Position numbers and translations under genes: made by a program
In this document: positions 1-5,308 of the stretch, in pieces
Numbering within the stretch: the first letter of the stretch is position 1
Layout: the number at the start of each line of letters is the position of its first letter
Source of the DNA: JAZLIL01 sp045617405
GTDB lineage: Bacteria > Bacillota > Clostridia > Lachnospirales > Lachnospiraceae
Assembly: GCA_045617405.1 (NCBI GenBank)
Contig: JAZLIL010000179.1
Coordinates: 1 to 10,749 of the forward strand
Reading direction: 5' to 3'
Length of the DNA stretch: 10,749 nt
The notes under the pieces: generated by a model
Seen by the model: the letters and a program-made list of their open reading frames with translations, nothing else
The model's database searches: none
Told to the model about the DNA's origin: nothing

Positions 1-2
1 CC

Positions 3-506
3 TCCCTGAGCGGAGGTACGTTGTCAGCTGTTGCAACCGGAGTCAGTGCGCTCGCTTCAGTTTCAGCTTTGCTGACCGACTACTTTATGAACAGATCAAC
101 ACAGGGAAAGACAGCGCGTGAATTCTTTGATTCGGATGAGATTCTTGGGCGTGTCATCGAGAGCTATGGATTTGAGGAAGAAAAGAAAGAAGAGCTTCTG
201 AAATTCTACGGACAGAAGGAATGCAAAGAACAGTTCTGGCAGGAGATCTGCAACATAACGGGATTTGTCAGCAGGGAAGCAATGTTTGATCACGTTGTTT
301 TTGAGATAGCAAAGGGCATTTACAGTGAGATTTTCTACGACGAAGGGCAGAAGATACTTGCGGACGACAAGATAAAGATTGCAGCAAGAACACGTTACTT
401 TGCACTGCTTAAATCTTACGGTCTTAAACGTCCGTCATATCCCGCAACAGCCGACGGTGAACCGTCGCTTTCGCTGATCCAGCTGGTTGAAGCAATGAAG
501 AAGTAG
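3..506 (+). CDS. Hypothetical protein, C-terminal part (5' end outside window)
   Basis: I do not recognise this protein. The reading frame is open to the left edge, reading S-L-S-G-G-T-L-S-A-V before the TTG at 21, so the gene most likely begins upstream. The visible part opens with a small-residue stretch (Ser, Ala, Val, Gly, Leu) of about 28 residues ending in LLTDYF. A soluble, highly charged, probably helical region follows, with Lys/Glu-rich stretches such as EEEKKEELLKFYG, and the protein ends in a helix, LIQLVEAMKK. The hydrophobic start could be a weak membrane segment or a packed helix. The next gene starts about 30 bases after the stop with its own ribosome site, so the two are probably co-transcribed. 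GGAGG at 12-16 is only four bases from the TTG, too close to be a convincing ribosome site. The coding call is firm; function is unknown. Confidence 0.6.
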   Translation, partial: SLSGGTLSAVATGVSALASVSALLTDYFMNRSTQGKTAREFFDSDEILGRVIESYGFEEEKKEELLKFYGQKECKEQFWQEICNITGFVSREAMFDHVVFEIAKGIYSEIFYDEGQKILADDKIKIAARTRYFALLKSYGLKRPSYPATADGEPSLSLIQLVEAMKK

Positions 507-536
507 AAGCACTTTATATAGATAAGGAGAACAACC

Positions 537-1061
537 ATGAGTGAAAATAACGAAATGATCAGAAAAACAGTCCTTAAGAGAATAGAAGAATTGTTCAAAG
601 GGCTCGACGCGACAACGCTCTATGTTGAGAAGAATGAAGAGAATCCGATGGATGTGCTGACAACAGTGCATCAGGAGCAGTGGACGGACGGTGTTAATAT
701 GTTTGGAGAGTACTGCTTTCTTCCTGCGGAAAACGTTCCAAAGGGCATCCAGTACTTCTCGAGCCTGATCACGATCTGCGAGACGATCCAGCCCGGTGCA
801 GAGACAGAACTACTGAAGGCATGTGCCGCGGTCAACAACGTCACTGCCTGCGGCTTTCTCGCAGTCGATCTTGACAGCAGGTCCGTCACGATCCGCACCT
901 GCATTCCTCTTCCTGAGACCTTCAGCGAAAACCAGCTCTATGCCGAGTGCAATCTCATTCTTGGCGGTTTCATGAACTCAGCCATGAGGTACTGTGGGTG
1001 GATCAAGCGCGTAGCTCTTGGCGAGGCTTCCTGCGACGAAGCGCTGTCGATAATCCTGTAG
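537..1061 (+). CDS. Small YbjN-like domain protein
   Basis: A 174-residue soluble protein without signal peptide or membrane segment. Its layout resembles the YbjN / type III secretion chaperone-like fold: an N-terminal helix (about 5-25), alternating strands, a central helix LLKACAAVNN (about 93-102), a strand GFLAVDLDSRSVTIRTCIPL (about 106-125), then a long helix around QLYAECNLILGGFMNSAMRY and a short C-terminal helix. Small YbjN-domain proteins are generally poorly characterised and are thought to be stress or adaptor proteins. The assignment is by pattern resemblance only. The ATG at 537 is preceded by AAGGAG (524-529) at good distance, which fixes the start. The gene follows the unrecognised upstream gene at about 30 bases and probably shares its transcript. 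The stop lies seven bases from the inverted-repeat element at 1068, so the element bounds the 3' end of the transcript. Confidence 0.6.
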   Translation: MSENNEMIRKTVLKRIEELFKGLDATTLYVEKNEENPMDVLTTVHQEQWTDGVNMFGEYCFLPAENVPKGIQYFSSLITICETIQPGAETELLKACAAVNNVTACGFLAVDLDSRSVTIRTCIPLPETFSENQLYAECNLILGGFMNSAMRYCGWIKRVALGEASCDEALSIIL

Positions 1062-1067
1062 GCTTGC

Positions 1068-1396
1068 GACTCGCCACGGGGACTGTGGTGTGGCTGGCTT
1101 TGTCTTGCCTCAGCATATCACATGTTCTCGCTATTCAGAAGCACTAAGGGGCTCGCGTGCACCTTGCCGAACGGATCAAATGCGGTCGGGTACCGGCACC
1201 CATTCGGCATCCATGCCTCAGTGGGTGCCTAAAATGACATCCATGTCATTTTTACCCTCTGAGCGTGGCGCATCGCGACCACCCTAAGTGCTTCTATTTA
1301 TGCGAGAACATGTGATATGCTGAGGCAAGACAAAGCCAGCCACACCACAGTCCCCACGGTGAGCCACTGACCAAAGAACCGTCCCCGTGGCGAGTC
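1068..1396. repeat. Nested inverted-repeat element (MITE- or REP-like)
   Basis: A non-coding block filling most of the gap between the YbjN-like gene and greA. Its ends carry the same 14-base terminal inverted repeat, GACTCGCCACGGGG (1068-1081, and in reverse at 1383-1396). Inside are 54-base arms, 1078-1131 and 1302-1355, which I matched base by base as perfect inverted repeats, then a shorter 12-base pair with one mismatch (1138-1149 with 1283-1294). The right side has about 27 extra bases between terminal repeat and arm, holding the motif ACGGTTCTTTGGT on the minus strand; the left side lacks them, as if a duplicated CGGGG-ended unit had collapsed. No open frame of credible coding quality and no transposase is present. 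A non-autonomous mobile element or a REP-type palindrome cluster fits best. I saw no convincing target-site duplication: only CTTG (1063-1066 and 1396-1399) recurs at the edges. Confidence 0.75.
1195..1252 (+). repeat. Two hairpins at the centre of the inverted-repeat element
   Basis: The central part of the element folds into two adjacent hairpins. The first pairs GGCACCCA (1195-1202) with TGGGTGCC (1222-1229) and contains a nested smaller palindrome GGCATCCATGCC (1206-1217). The second pairs AAAATGACA (1231-1239) with TGTCATTTT (1244-1252) around the four-base loop TCCA. Both carry the same core CATCCATG at their tips. As RNA the whole element would form a long stem crowned by these two stem-loops. 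The pairing is seen directly; any RNA function is inference. Confidence 0.6.
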
Positions 1397-1425
1397 TTGA
1401 CAATGCATCTCTATTAATGTATAAT
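1397..1425 (+). promoter_or_regulatory. Consensus sigma-A promoter of greA
   Basis: TTGACA (1397-1402), a spacer of exactly 17 bases, and TATAAT (1420-1425) form a perfect match to the housekeeping promoter consensus. Transcription would start near 1432, giving a greA leader of about 57 bases. The -35 box begins at the first base after the inverted-repeat element, so the element sits exactly where upstream promoter contacts would be. Confidence 0.9.
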
Positions 1426-1488
1426 CTCGATTCGAACAGTATATGTGAAAATGGATATTTGTAATATCTGATATATAGGAGGAGCATT

Positions 1489-1977
1489 ATGAAGGCTGCT
1501 GACAAAAAGAATTTAATGACCTATGAGGGCCTCAAGGCACTCGAGGACGAGCTTCAGGATCTTAAGGTTGTCAGAAGAAAAGAAGTTGCCGAGAAGATCA
1601 AGGAGGCAAGAGAGCAGGGAGACCTTTCCGAGAATGCCGAGTACGATGCTGCAAAGGATGAGCAGCGCGACATCGAAGCAAGGATCGAAGAGCTCGAAAA
1701 GATCCTCAAGAACGCAGAAGTCGTTGTTGAAGAAGAAGTTGCCCTTGGTGCGATCAACATCGGATGCGTTGTTAAGCTTCTTGATCTCGAGTACGATGAA
1801 GAAGTAGAGTACAAGCTTGTAGGTTCTACAGAGGCCAACATTCTCAAGAAGAGGATCTCAAATGAATCTCCTCTCGGCAAGGCCCTGATCGGTTCCAAGC
1901 TTGGCGATATTATCAAGTACGAGACATCAAACGGAGAATTTTCCTTCAAGATTCTCGACATCCAGAAGGCAAACTAA
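1489..1977 (+). CDS. greA: Transcription elongation factor GreA
   Basis: A 162-residue protein of normal length for GreA (E. coli 158). GreA enters the secondary channel of backtracked RNA polymerase and stimulates cleavage of the extruded transcript end, rescuing stalled complexes. The N-terminal coiled-coil hairpin spans about residues 8-80. At its tip is the family motif GDLSENAEYDAAKDEQ, which carries the acidic residues that coordinate magnesium in the polymerase active site. The C-terminal FKBP-like globular domain begins near residue 85 and contains SPLGKALIGSKLGDIIKYE. The ATG at 1489 is set by AGGAGG (1477-1482) at six bases. The gene has its own consensus promoter and a following hairpin terminator, so it is a single-gene transcript. 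In many Firmicutes greA lies next to lysS; here it is alone. Assignment is very secure. Confidence 0.97.
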   Translation: MKAADKKNLMTYEGLKALEDELQDLKVVRRKEVAEKIKEAREQGDLSENAEYDAAKDEQRDIEARIEELEKILKNAEVVVEEEVALGAINIGCVVKLLDLEYDEEVEYKLVGSTEANILKKRISNESPLGKALIGSKLGDIIKYETSNGEFSFKILDIQKAN

Positions 1978-1991
1978 ATAAGACAAGATGC

Positions 1992-2029
1992 AACAAAACG
2001 CTCGGAGGTTTTTCTACGGGCGTTTTGTT
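1992..2029 (+). terminator. Intrinsic terminator of greA, probably bidirectional
   Basis: A 13-bp stem with one G-T pair joins 1992-2004 (AACAAAACGCTCG) to 2017-2029 (CGGGCGTTTTGTT) around a 12-base loop. The outer part is A-rich on the left arm and T-rich on the right, so the hairpin is followed by T-rich sequence on either strand. That suits greA from the left and the minus-strand peptide genes, which converge on it from the right. Confidence 0.75.
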
Positions 2030-2041
2030 AACTTTGCGCGA

Positions 2042-2077
2042 ACTCGCCACGGGTCGCCACGGGGACGGTTCTTTGGT
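2042..2077 (+). repeat. Solo copy of the element's terminal repeat motif
   Basis: ACTCGCCACGGG (2042-2053) is followed directly by TCGCCACGGGG and ACGGTTCTTTGGT (2054-2077). The second part matches, in reverse complement, the right end of the large element at 1370-1394. The first part is a partial tandem duplication of the same motif. The repeat fills the space between the greA terminator and the stop codon of the minus-strand peptide gene at 2085. Short dispersed CGGGGACGGTTCTTTGG-type palindromic units are reminiscent of REP sequences moved by Y1-type (RAYT) transposases; that link is from memory and inference, since no transposase is in the window. Confidence 0.6.
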
Positions 2078-2084
2078 TGGTTCC

Positions 2085-2330
2085 TTACAGCAGGTCCATT
2101 CCGTTCTTAGCCCAGTAGTTCGTGTTGTTGCATATACTGCATTCAAATAGATCGCAGTCCTCGTATATCATACCATATCGATATCCGGTACCCTTGCCCA
2201 TATAGGTCTGAGTGGTCAGAGTATTGCAATACTTACAGGGCTTCCTGCGCGTTCCACCGATTTCCATGCCGCCCGAGACGTTTTTGAGCTCGTTTTCGGA
2301 AAGCTCGATAAATTCTCTTTTGTCATTCAT
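2085..2330 (-). CDS. Double-glycine leader peptide with zinc-ribbon-like core
   Basis: An 81-residue peptide. Residues 1-21 form a classical GG leader ending L-S-E-N-E-L-K-N-V-S-G-G, with the spaced hydrophobic residues recognised by C39-peptidase ABC transporters. The remaining 60 residues have five cysteines: C32xxC35 and C64xxC67 (with C59 nearby), an arrangement like a zinc ribbon, separated by a Gly/Tyr-rich stretch (MGKGTGYRYGMIYE). The ATG at 2330 is preceded on the minus strand by AAAAGGAG at about eight bases. The family is not recognised; bacteriocin precursors, other secreted GG peptides and signalling peptides are all possible. It lies 58 bases after the frame-broken peptide gene on the same strand and probably shares its transcript, with a possible weak promoter of its own near 2372-2400 (TTGAAC, 17 bases, TATTAA). 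No transporter or modifying enzyme is close by. Confidence 0.7.
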   Translation of the reverse strand: MNDKREFIELSENELKNVSGGMEIGGTRRKPCKYCNTLTTQTYMGKGTGYRYGMIYEDCDLFECSICNNTNYWAKNGMDLL

Positions 2331-2388
2331 GAAGATACTCCTTTTATTCGTTTATTTGTTTTGAGTGTATGTTAATATATATCGTGCA

Positions 2389-2668
2389 TCATGAGTTCAA
2401 CAACGCTTCTTGAACAATGGTCATAGCTAACATGGTGCCTTTTCTTGCCAGCACTGCAACAGTAGCCCAATCTTTTTTTCAATGGCACAAACCAATTCAT
2501 GAAGTGCGGGGATGCTGGCACCGCCATGTGAAAGAATTAAATCTCCGAAGCGCTCCCGGTTCCTTCCGCCGACGACCTGCGACAACTCTTCCTCCGTTAA
2601 CTCGGACAGCTTCTCGTTCAGGGGGTCACCTGCTCTTTAGAGAAGTTTGATTTCTCGTTATCTTTCAT
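2389..2668 (-). pseudogene. Frame-broken double-glycine leader peptide gene
   Basis: The minus-strand ATG at 2668 has a near-ideal ribosome site (AAGGAGGT, 2675-2682), but the frame stops after 16 residues (MKDNEKSNFSKEQVTP) at 2618-2620. Adding one base to the C5 run at 2621-2625 continues into LNEKLSELTEEELSQVVGG, a textbook GG leader, and then RNRERFGDLILSHGG and IPALHELVCAIEKK. A second missing base, in the A7 run at about 2473-2479, breaks the frame again. Restoring it gives DWATVAVLARKG and TMLAMTIVQEALLNS, ending in TGA at 2389-2391. The restored product is 93 residues: about 35 of leader and a 58-residue helical, amphipathic core. Both lesions are single-base losses in homopolymers, so either the gene is decayed or the assembly has indel errors. 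The leader form suggests a bacteriocin-like or other secreted peptide. Confidence 0.65.
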
Positions 2669-2695
2669 GGTAGTACCTCCTTCAAGTTTTTTTCT

Positions 2696-2723
2696 ATTAT
2701 ACACTATAATTGTAATCATGCAA
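2696..2723 (-). promoter_or_regulatory. Promoter of the minus-strand GG-peptide cassette
   Basis: Read on the minus strand: TTGCAT (2718-2723), a 16-base spacer, then TATAAT (2696-2701), about 27 bases upstream of the start codon at 2668 and just before the AAGGAGGT ribosome site. The -10 box is half of a perfect palindrome, ATTATA-CAC-TATAAT (2696-2710). The promoter faces away from the one at 2754-2782. Confidence 0.65.
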
Positions 2724-2753
2724 TGGGTAGCTCGTAAGCGTCATTCGTCGGTC

Positions 2754-2782
2754 TTGTATTTGCCACAGACCTGTGCTATAAT
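2754..2782 (+). promoter_or_regulatory. Promoter of the membrane protein-cdaA operon
   Basis: TTGTAT (2754-2759), a 17-base spacer and a consensus TATAAT (2777-2782) would start transcription near 2789, about 48 bases before the first ATG with a ribosome site. No other promoter of this quality was seen before the next genes, so it may drive the whole run through leuA. It diverges from the peptide-cassette promoter, with 30 bases between the two -35 boxes. Confidence 0.75.
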
Positions 2783-2836
2783 CAGATAATAATGCATTAC
2801 TATGCTTTCTCGCGCTTTGCTGCGAACGGAGGAAAT

Positions 2837-3259
2837 ATGATTAATAAAGAGAAAACTGCTCTCATGACCAGAATGGCAATCTATGAGAAAAATGCCGGGA
2901 AAGAGGACATGAAGCTTAGCAGGTATTATAAGACGGATTATGCGAGGATGAATGTCTTAAGGACTGTTGTTGCCGTAACGGTCGCCTTTGTGCTGATTGT
3001 TGCGATGCTTGTTCTCTACAGGCTTGAGTACTACCTTGATAATGCGCTGACCATTGATTACAAGGCGCTTGGGCTGAAGCTTCTAAATGTCTACGGAATC
3101 GTTCTTGCCGTGTACGTGGTGCTCAGCTTCATCGGGTACAGTATCAGGTATTCGCTCTCCAGAAAAGGCCTGTCCGAGCATTACGCCAATCTGTCAAAGC
3201 TGAAGAAATTTGATAAGGGCATGTCGCCCAGTGATGAATCGGAGGAAGAAGAGTTATGA
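2837..3259 (+). CDS. Hypothetical small membrane protein with two membrane segments
   Basis: A 140-residue protein I do not recognise. A charged, Lys/Arg-rich N-terminal region (1-38) precedes two membrane segments, about 42-61 (VVAVTVAFVLIVAMLVL) and 84-104 (NVYGIVLAVYVVLSFIGYSI), joined by a loop rich in Tyr, Asp and Leu. The cytoplasmic tail ends in an acidic run, SDESEEEEL. The frame is open 15 codons further upstream to 2792, but ATG 2837 is chosen because GGAGG (2828-2832) stands just before it and the upstream ATG at 2792 has no ribosome site. The stop codon overlaps the start of the next gene, so the two are translationally coupled and probably form a complex or act together. Their position before cdaA hints at a role linked to cyclic di-AMP or the cell envelope, but this is only context. 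Confidence 0.75.
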   Translation: MINKEKTALMTRMAIYEKNAGKEDMKLSRYYKTDYARMNVLRTVVAVTVAFVLIVAMLVLYRLEYYLDNALTIDYKALGLKLLNVYGIVLAVYVVLSFIGYSIRYSLSRKGLSEHYANLSKLKKFDKGMSPSDESEEEEL

Positions 3260-4353
3260 TGTTTGTATTAGAGCTTCGTGAAAGAGTTAAGCTCATCTAT
3301 CAGAAATTTAAACCCGTTATCGATGCAGTTATCAAGTTTTTGCTTGCATTTGTCGTATTCTCAAAGATTAACGGCGTTGTAGGCTATGATCCGAGATTCT
3401 CGAAGAGCATCATTGTGCTTGCGCTGTCGCTGTTTAGTGCTGTCACACCGACATCTATGATGGTTCTTCTTGCAATGTGTCTGACACTTTTGCAGATTTA
3501 CCACGTTTCGTGGCTGCTTGCGCTGATGACGTTATTTGCATTTATCGTACTTTATCTTCTGTTCCTGCGTTTCACGCCGAACATGGGAGCCGTTGTTGTG
3601 CTGATTCCGCTTCTTGCGGGCTGGAATCTTCACTACTGCATCCCTCTGTTCCTGGGACTTTGCTTCACACCGGTGACGATTCTTCCCGTTGTATGCGGAG
3701 TGTTCACACACTATCTTTTCAGCGTTATTATTGTTATGGCGGAACGCCAGGTCAGCCTGAAGCTCGAGGACATTCTGCAGCTCTTTATTGATGTTGCCGA
3801 TTCAATCGTTGGCAACAGACAGATGTTTGCTTTTATTGCCATTTTTGCGATTATCCTTTTGGTAGTGTGGTTCGTGAGACTTGTTCCCATGAAGTATGCT
3901 TTTGAGTCGGCAATTGCGGCAGGCTGTCTCGCATCTGTAATTTCAACGATAGCACTTAACCCCGTGTTAAAGGCCGGGATTCCGATTGGAAAGACAATAC
4001 TCGGAACGCTTCTCTCGGGTGTTATTATACTTCTTGTCTACTGGTGCAAGAGGATGCTCGACTACACGGCTGTTGAGCATGTTCAGTTTGAAGACGATGA
4101 CTACTACTACTATGTCAAGGCCGTTCCGAAGATCAGGGTTTCTCTTCCCGACAAGAAGGTCAAGAGAATTGTAAACGATCACAATGACGACGGAGACGGA
4201 CTTAATCCGGTAGATGACGATGATGACTTCATCCCTTCAAGAGGTGGGGGTTACGATGACGGTCCCATTGACGGTTCGTCCGGTGGCAGTTCTTCTGAGG
4301 ACGACTTCGGCGATTTTGATATAGATTTCGATTTTGACGATTTAGATAATTAG
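3256..4353 (+). CDS. Polytopic membrane protein with acidic C-terminal tail
   Basis: A 365-residue protein with about seven or eight hydrophobic segments between residues 22 and 264 and a cytoplasmic-looking tail from about 265. The tail contains a YYYYVKAVPKIRV segment and then a long Asp/Gly/Ser low-complexity stretch (about 308-365) ending in repeated Asp-Phe pairs. I recognise no transporter or enzyme motif. Two ATG codons stand in tandem at 3256 and 3259; 3256 gives an ATGA overlap with the previous stop, and GGAGGA (3241-3246) serves either one. The acidic tail could bind cations or basic partners, or interact with envelope machinery; this is speculation. The gap to cdaA is 75 bases, with no terminator and only a weak 7-bp hairpin, so read-through into cdaA is likely. 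The coding call is secure; function is unknown. Confidence 0.8.
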   Translation: MMFVLELRERVKLIYQKFKPVIDAVIKFLLAFVVFSKINGVVGYDPRFSKSIIVLALSLFSAVTPTSMMVLLAMCLTLLQIYHVSWLLALMTLFAFIVLYLLFLRFTPNMGAVVVLIPLLAGWNLHYCIPLFLGLCFTPVTILPVVCGVFTHYLFSVIIVMAERQVSLKLEDILQLFIDVADSIVGNRQMFAFIAIFAIILLVVWFVRLVPMKYAFESAIAAGCLASVISTIALNPVLKAGIPIGKTILGTLLSGVIILLVYWCKRMLDYTAVEHVQFEDDDYYYYVKAVPKIRVSLPDKKVKRIVNDHNDDGDGLNPVDDDDDFIPSRGGGYDDGPIDGSSGGSSSEDDFGDFDIDFDFDDLDN

Positions 4354-4428
4354 TCTGCTGTATATGAAGACCGGGCAGACTGTGAGAACCCGGGAATCTG
4401 AGTCAGGCAGACCGGTGTGGAGGGACGC

Positions 4429-5301
4429 ATGGGATTCTTTTCTGATCTGATCGGAAAACTTAACGGATCTGTTCTTTTTTACAGATTCAAGATAATGGAT
4501 GTGGTAGAGATTCTCATTATCGCAGTTCTTGTGTACTATCTGATTCTGTGGATTAAGAACACAAGGGCATGGGTTCTGATGAGAGGTATTCTTGTACTGT
4601 TCGCGTTTTACGTGGTTGCCTACGTCCTGCAGCTTGATGTTATCCTGTGGATTTTTGTCAACGCCATCACTGTCGGAATTACGGCAATCATGATTATTTT
4701 CCAGCCCGAGCTTCGAAAGGCACTCGAGCAGATTGGAAAGCGAAGCGAATTCCTGCAGGTTTTCTCGGGTAAGGAGCAGCACGGCTTCTCGGAGAGGACC
4801 GTCGACGAGCTTGTGCGTGCGGCACTTGAGCTGTCAAAGACGAGAACCGGTGCTCTCATCGTTATCGAACGGTCGGTCAAGCTCGATGATTACGAGCAGA
4901 CGGGAATAGCGGTCGATGCGATTATCACGAGCGAGCTTTTGATAAACATCTTCGAGAAGAACACCCCGCTTCACGATGGGGCAGTAATAGTCAGAGGCGA
5001 CAGGGTGGCAGCAGCCACATGTTATCTGCCTCTTTCAGACAATATGAGACTTTCAAAGGAGCTTGGAACACGTCACCGTGCAGGTATCGGAATCAGTGAA
5101 GCGACCGATAGTGTCACGCTGATTGTCTCCGAGGAAACGGGTGGTATTTCCATCGCAGAGGGCGGAAGCCTGATGAGAAGACTCGGCAAGGATACTCTTC
5201 GCAGCAAGCTTTCGACACTTCAGGAAAACACGACCGAAGAAAGTCCGAAGTTTGTACTGTTCAAGAGAAGCAAAACCGACAGGAAGACCGAAAACGGATG
5301 A
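4429..5301 (+). CDS. cdaA: Membrane diadenylate cyclase CdaA (DisA_N domain)
   Basis: A 290-residue protein that condenses two ATP into cyclic di-AMP, the second messenger controlling potassium and osmolyte transport and cell-wall homeostasis in Firmicutes. Three membrane segments lie at about 24-41, 50-66 and 71-90, followed by the family's FQPELRKALEQIGK linker. The cytoplasmic DisA_N domain (about 120-265) has both catalytic signatures: DGA in LHDGAVIV (183-185) and RHR in LGTRHRAGIGISE (215-217). Length and layout are standard for CdaA/DacA. ATG 4429 is chosen over the in-frame GTG at 4417 because GGAGG (4419-4423) sits five bases before the ATG. cdaR begins seven bases after the stop; in known systems CdaR binds and modulates CdaA. 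Two unknown membrane proteins precede it in the likely operon. Confidence 0.96.
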   Translation: MGFFSDLIGKLNGSVLFYRFKIMDVVEILIIAVLVYYLILWIKNTRAWVLMRGILVLFAFYVVAYVLQLDVILWIFVNAITVGITAIMIIFQPELRKALEQIGKRSEFLQVFSGKEQHGFSERTVDELVRAALELSKTRTGALIVIERSVKLDDYEQTGIAVDAIITSELLINIFEKNTPLHDGAVIVRGDRVAAATCYLPLSDNMRLSKELGTRHRAGIGISEATDSVTLIVSEETGGISIAEGGSLMRRLGKDTLRSKLSTLQENTTEESPKFVLFKRSKTDRKTENG

Positions 5302-5308
5302 GGAAAGA

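Noticed and set aside
1..16. CCTCC...GGAGG short palindrome and a GGAGG ribosome site for a TTG start at 21
   Set aside because: Spacing of four bases to a TTG is poor and the frame is open to the edge; a truncated longer gene is simpler.
947..1287. Short plus-strand open frames running into the inverted-repeat element
   Set aside because: No ribosome sites; the sequence is explained by the YbjN-like gene and the palindromes.
2417..2650. A 77-codon plus-strand open frame between the peptide genes and the cdaA operon
   Set aside because: It is the complement of the frame-broken GG-leader gene, which has promoter, ribosome site and recognisable leader on the opposite strand.
4352..4381. Hairpin AGTCTGC/GCAGACT after the polytopic membrane protein gene
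   Set aside because: Only 7 bp, a 16-base loop and no T-run; not a credible terminator.
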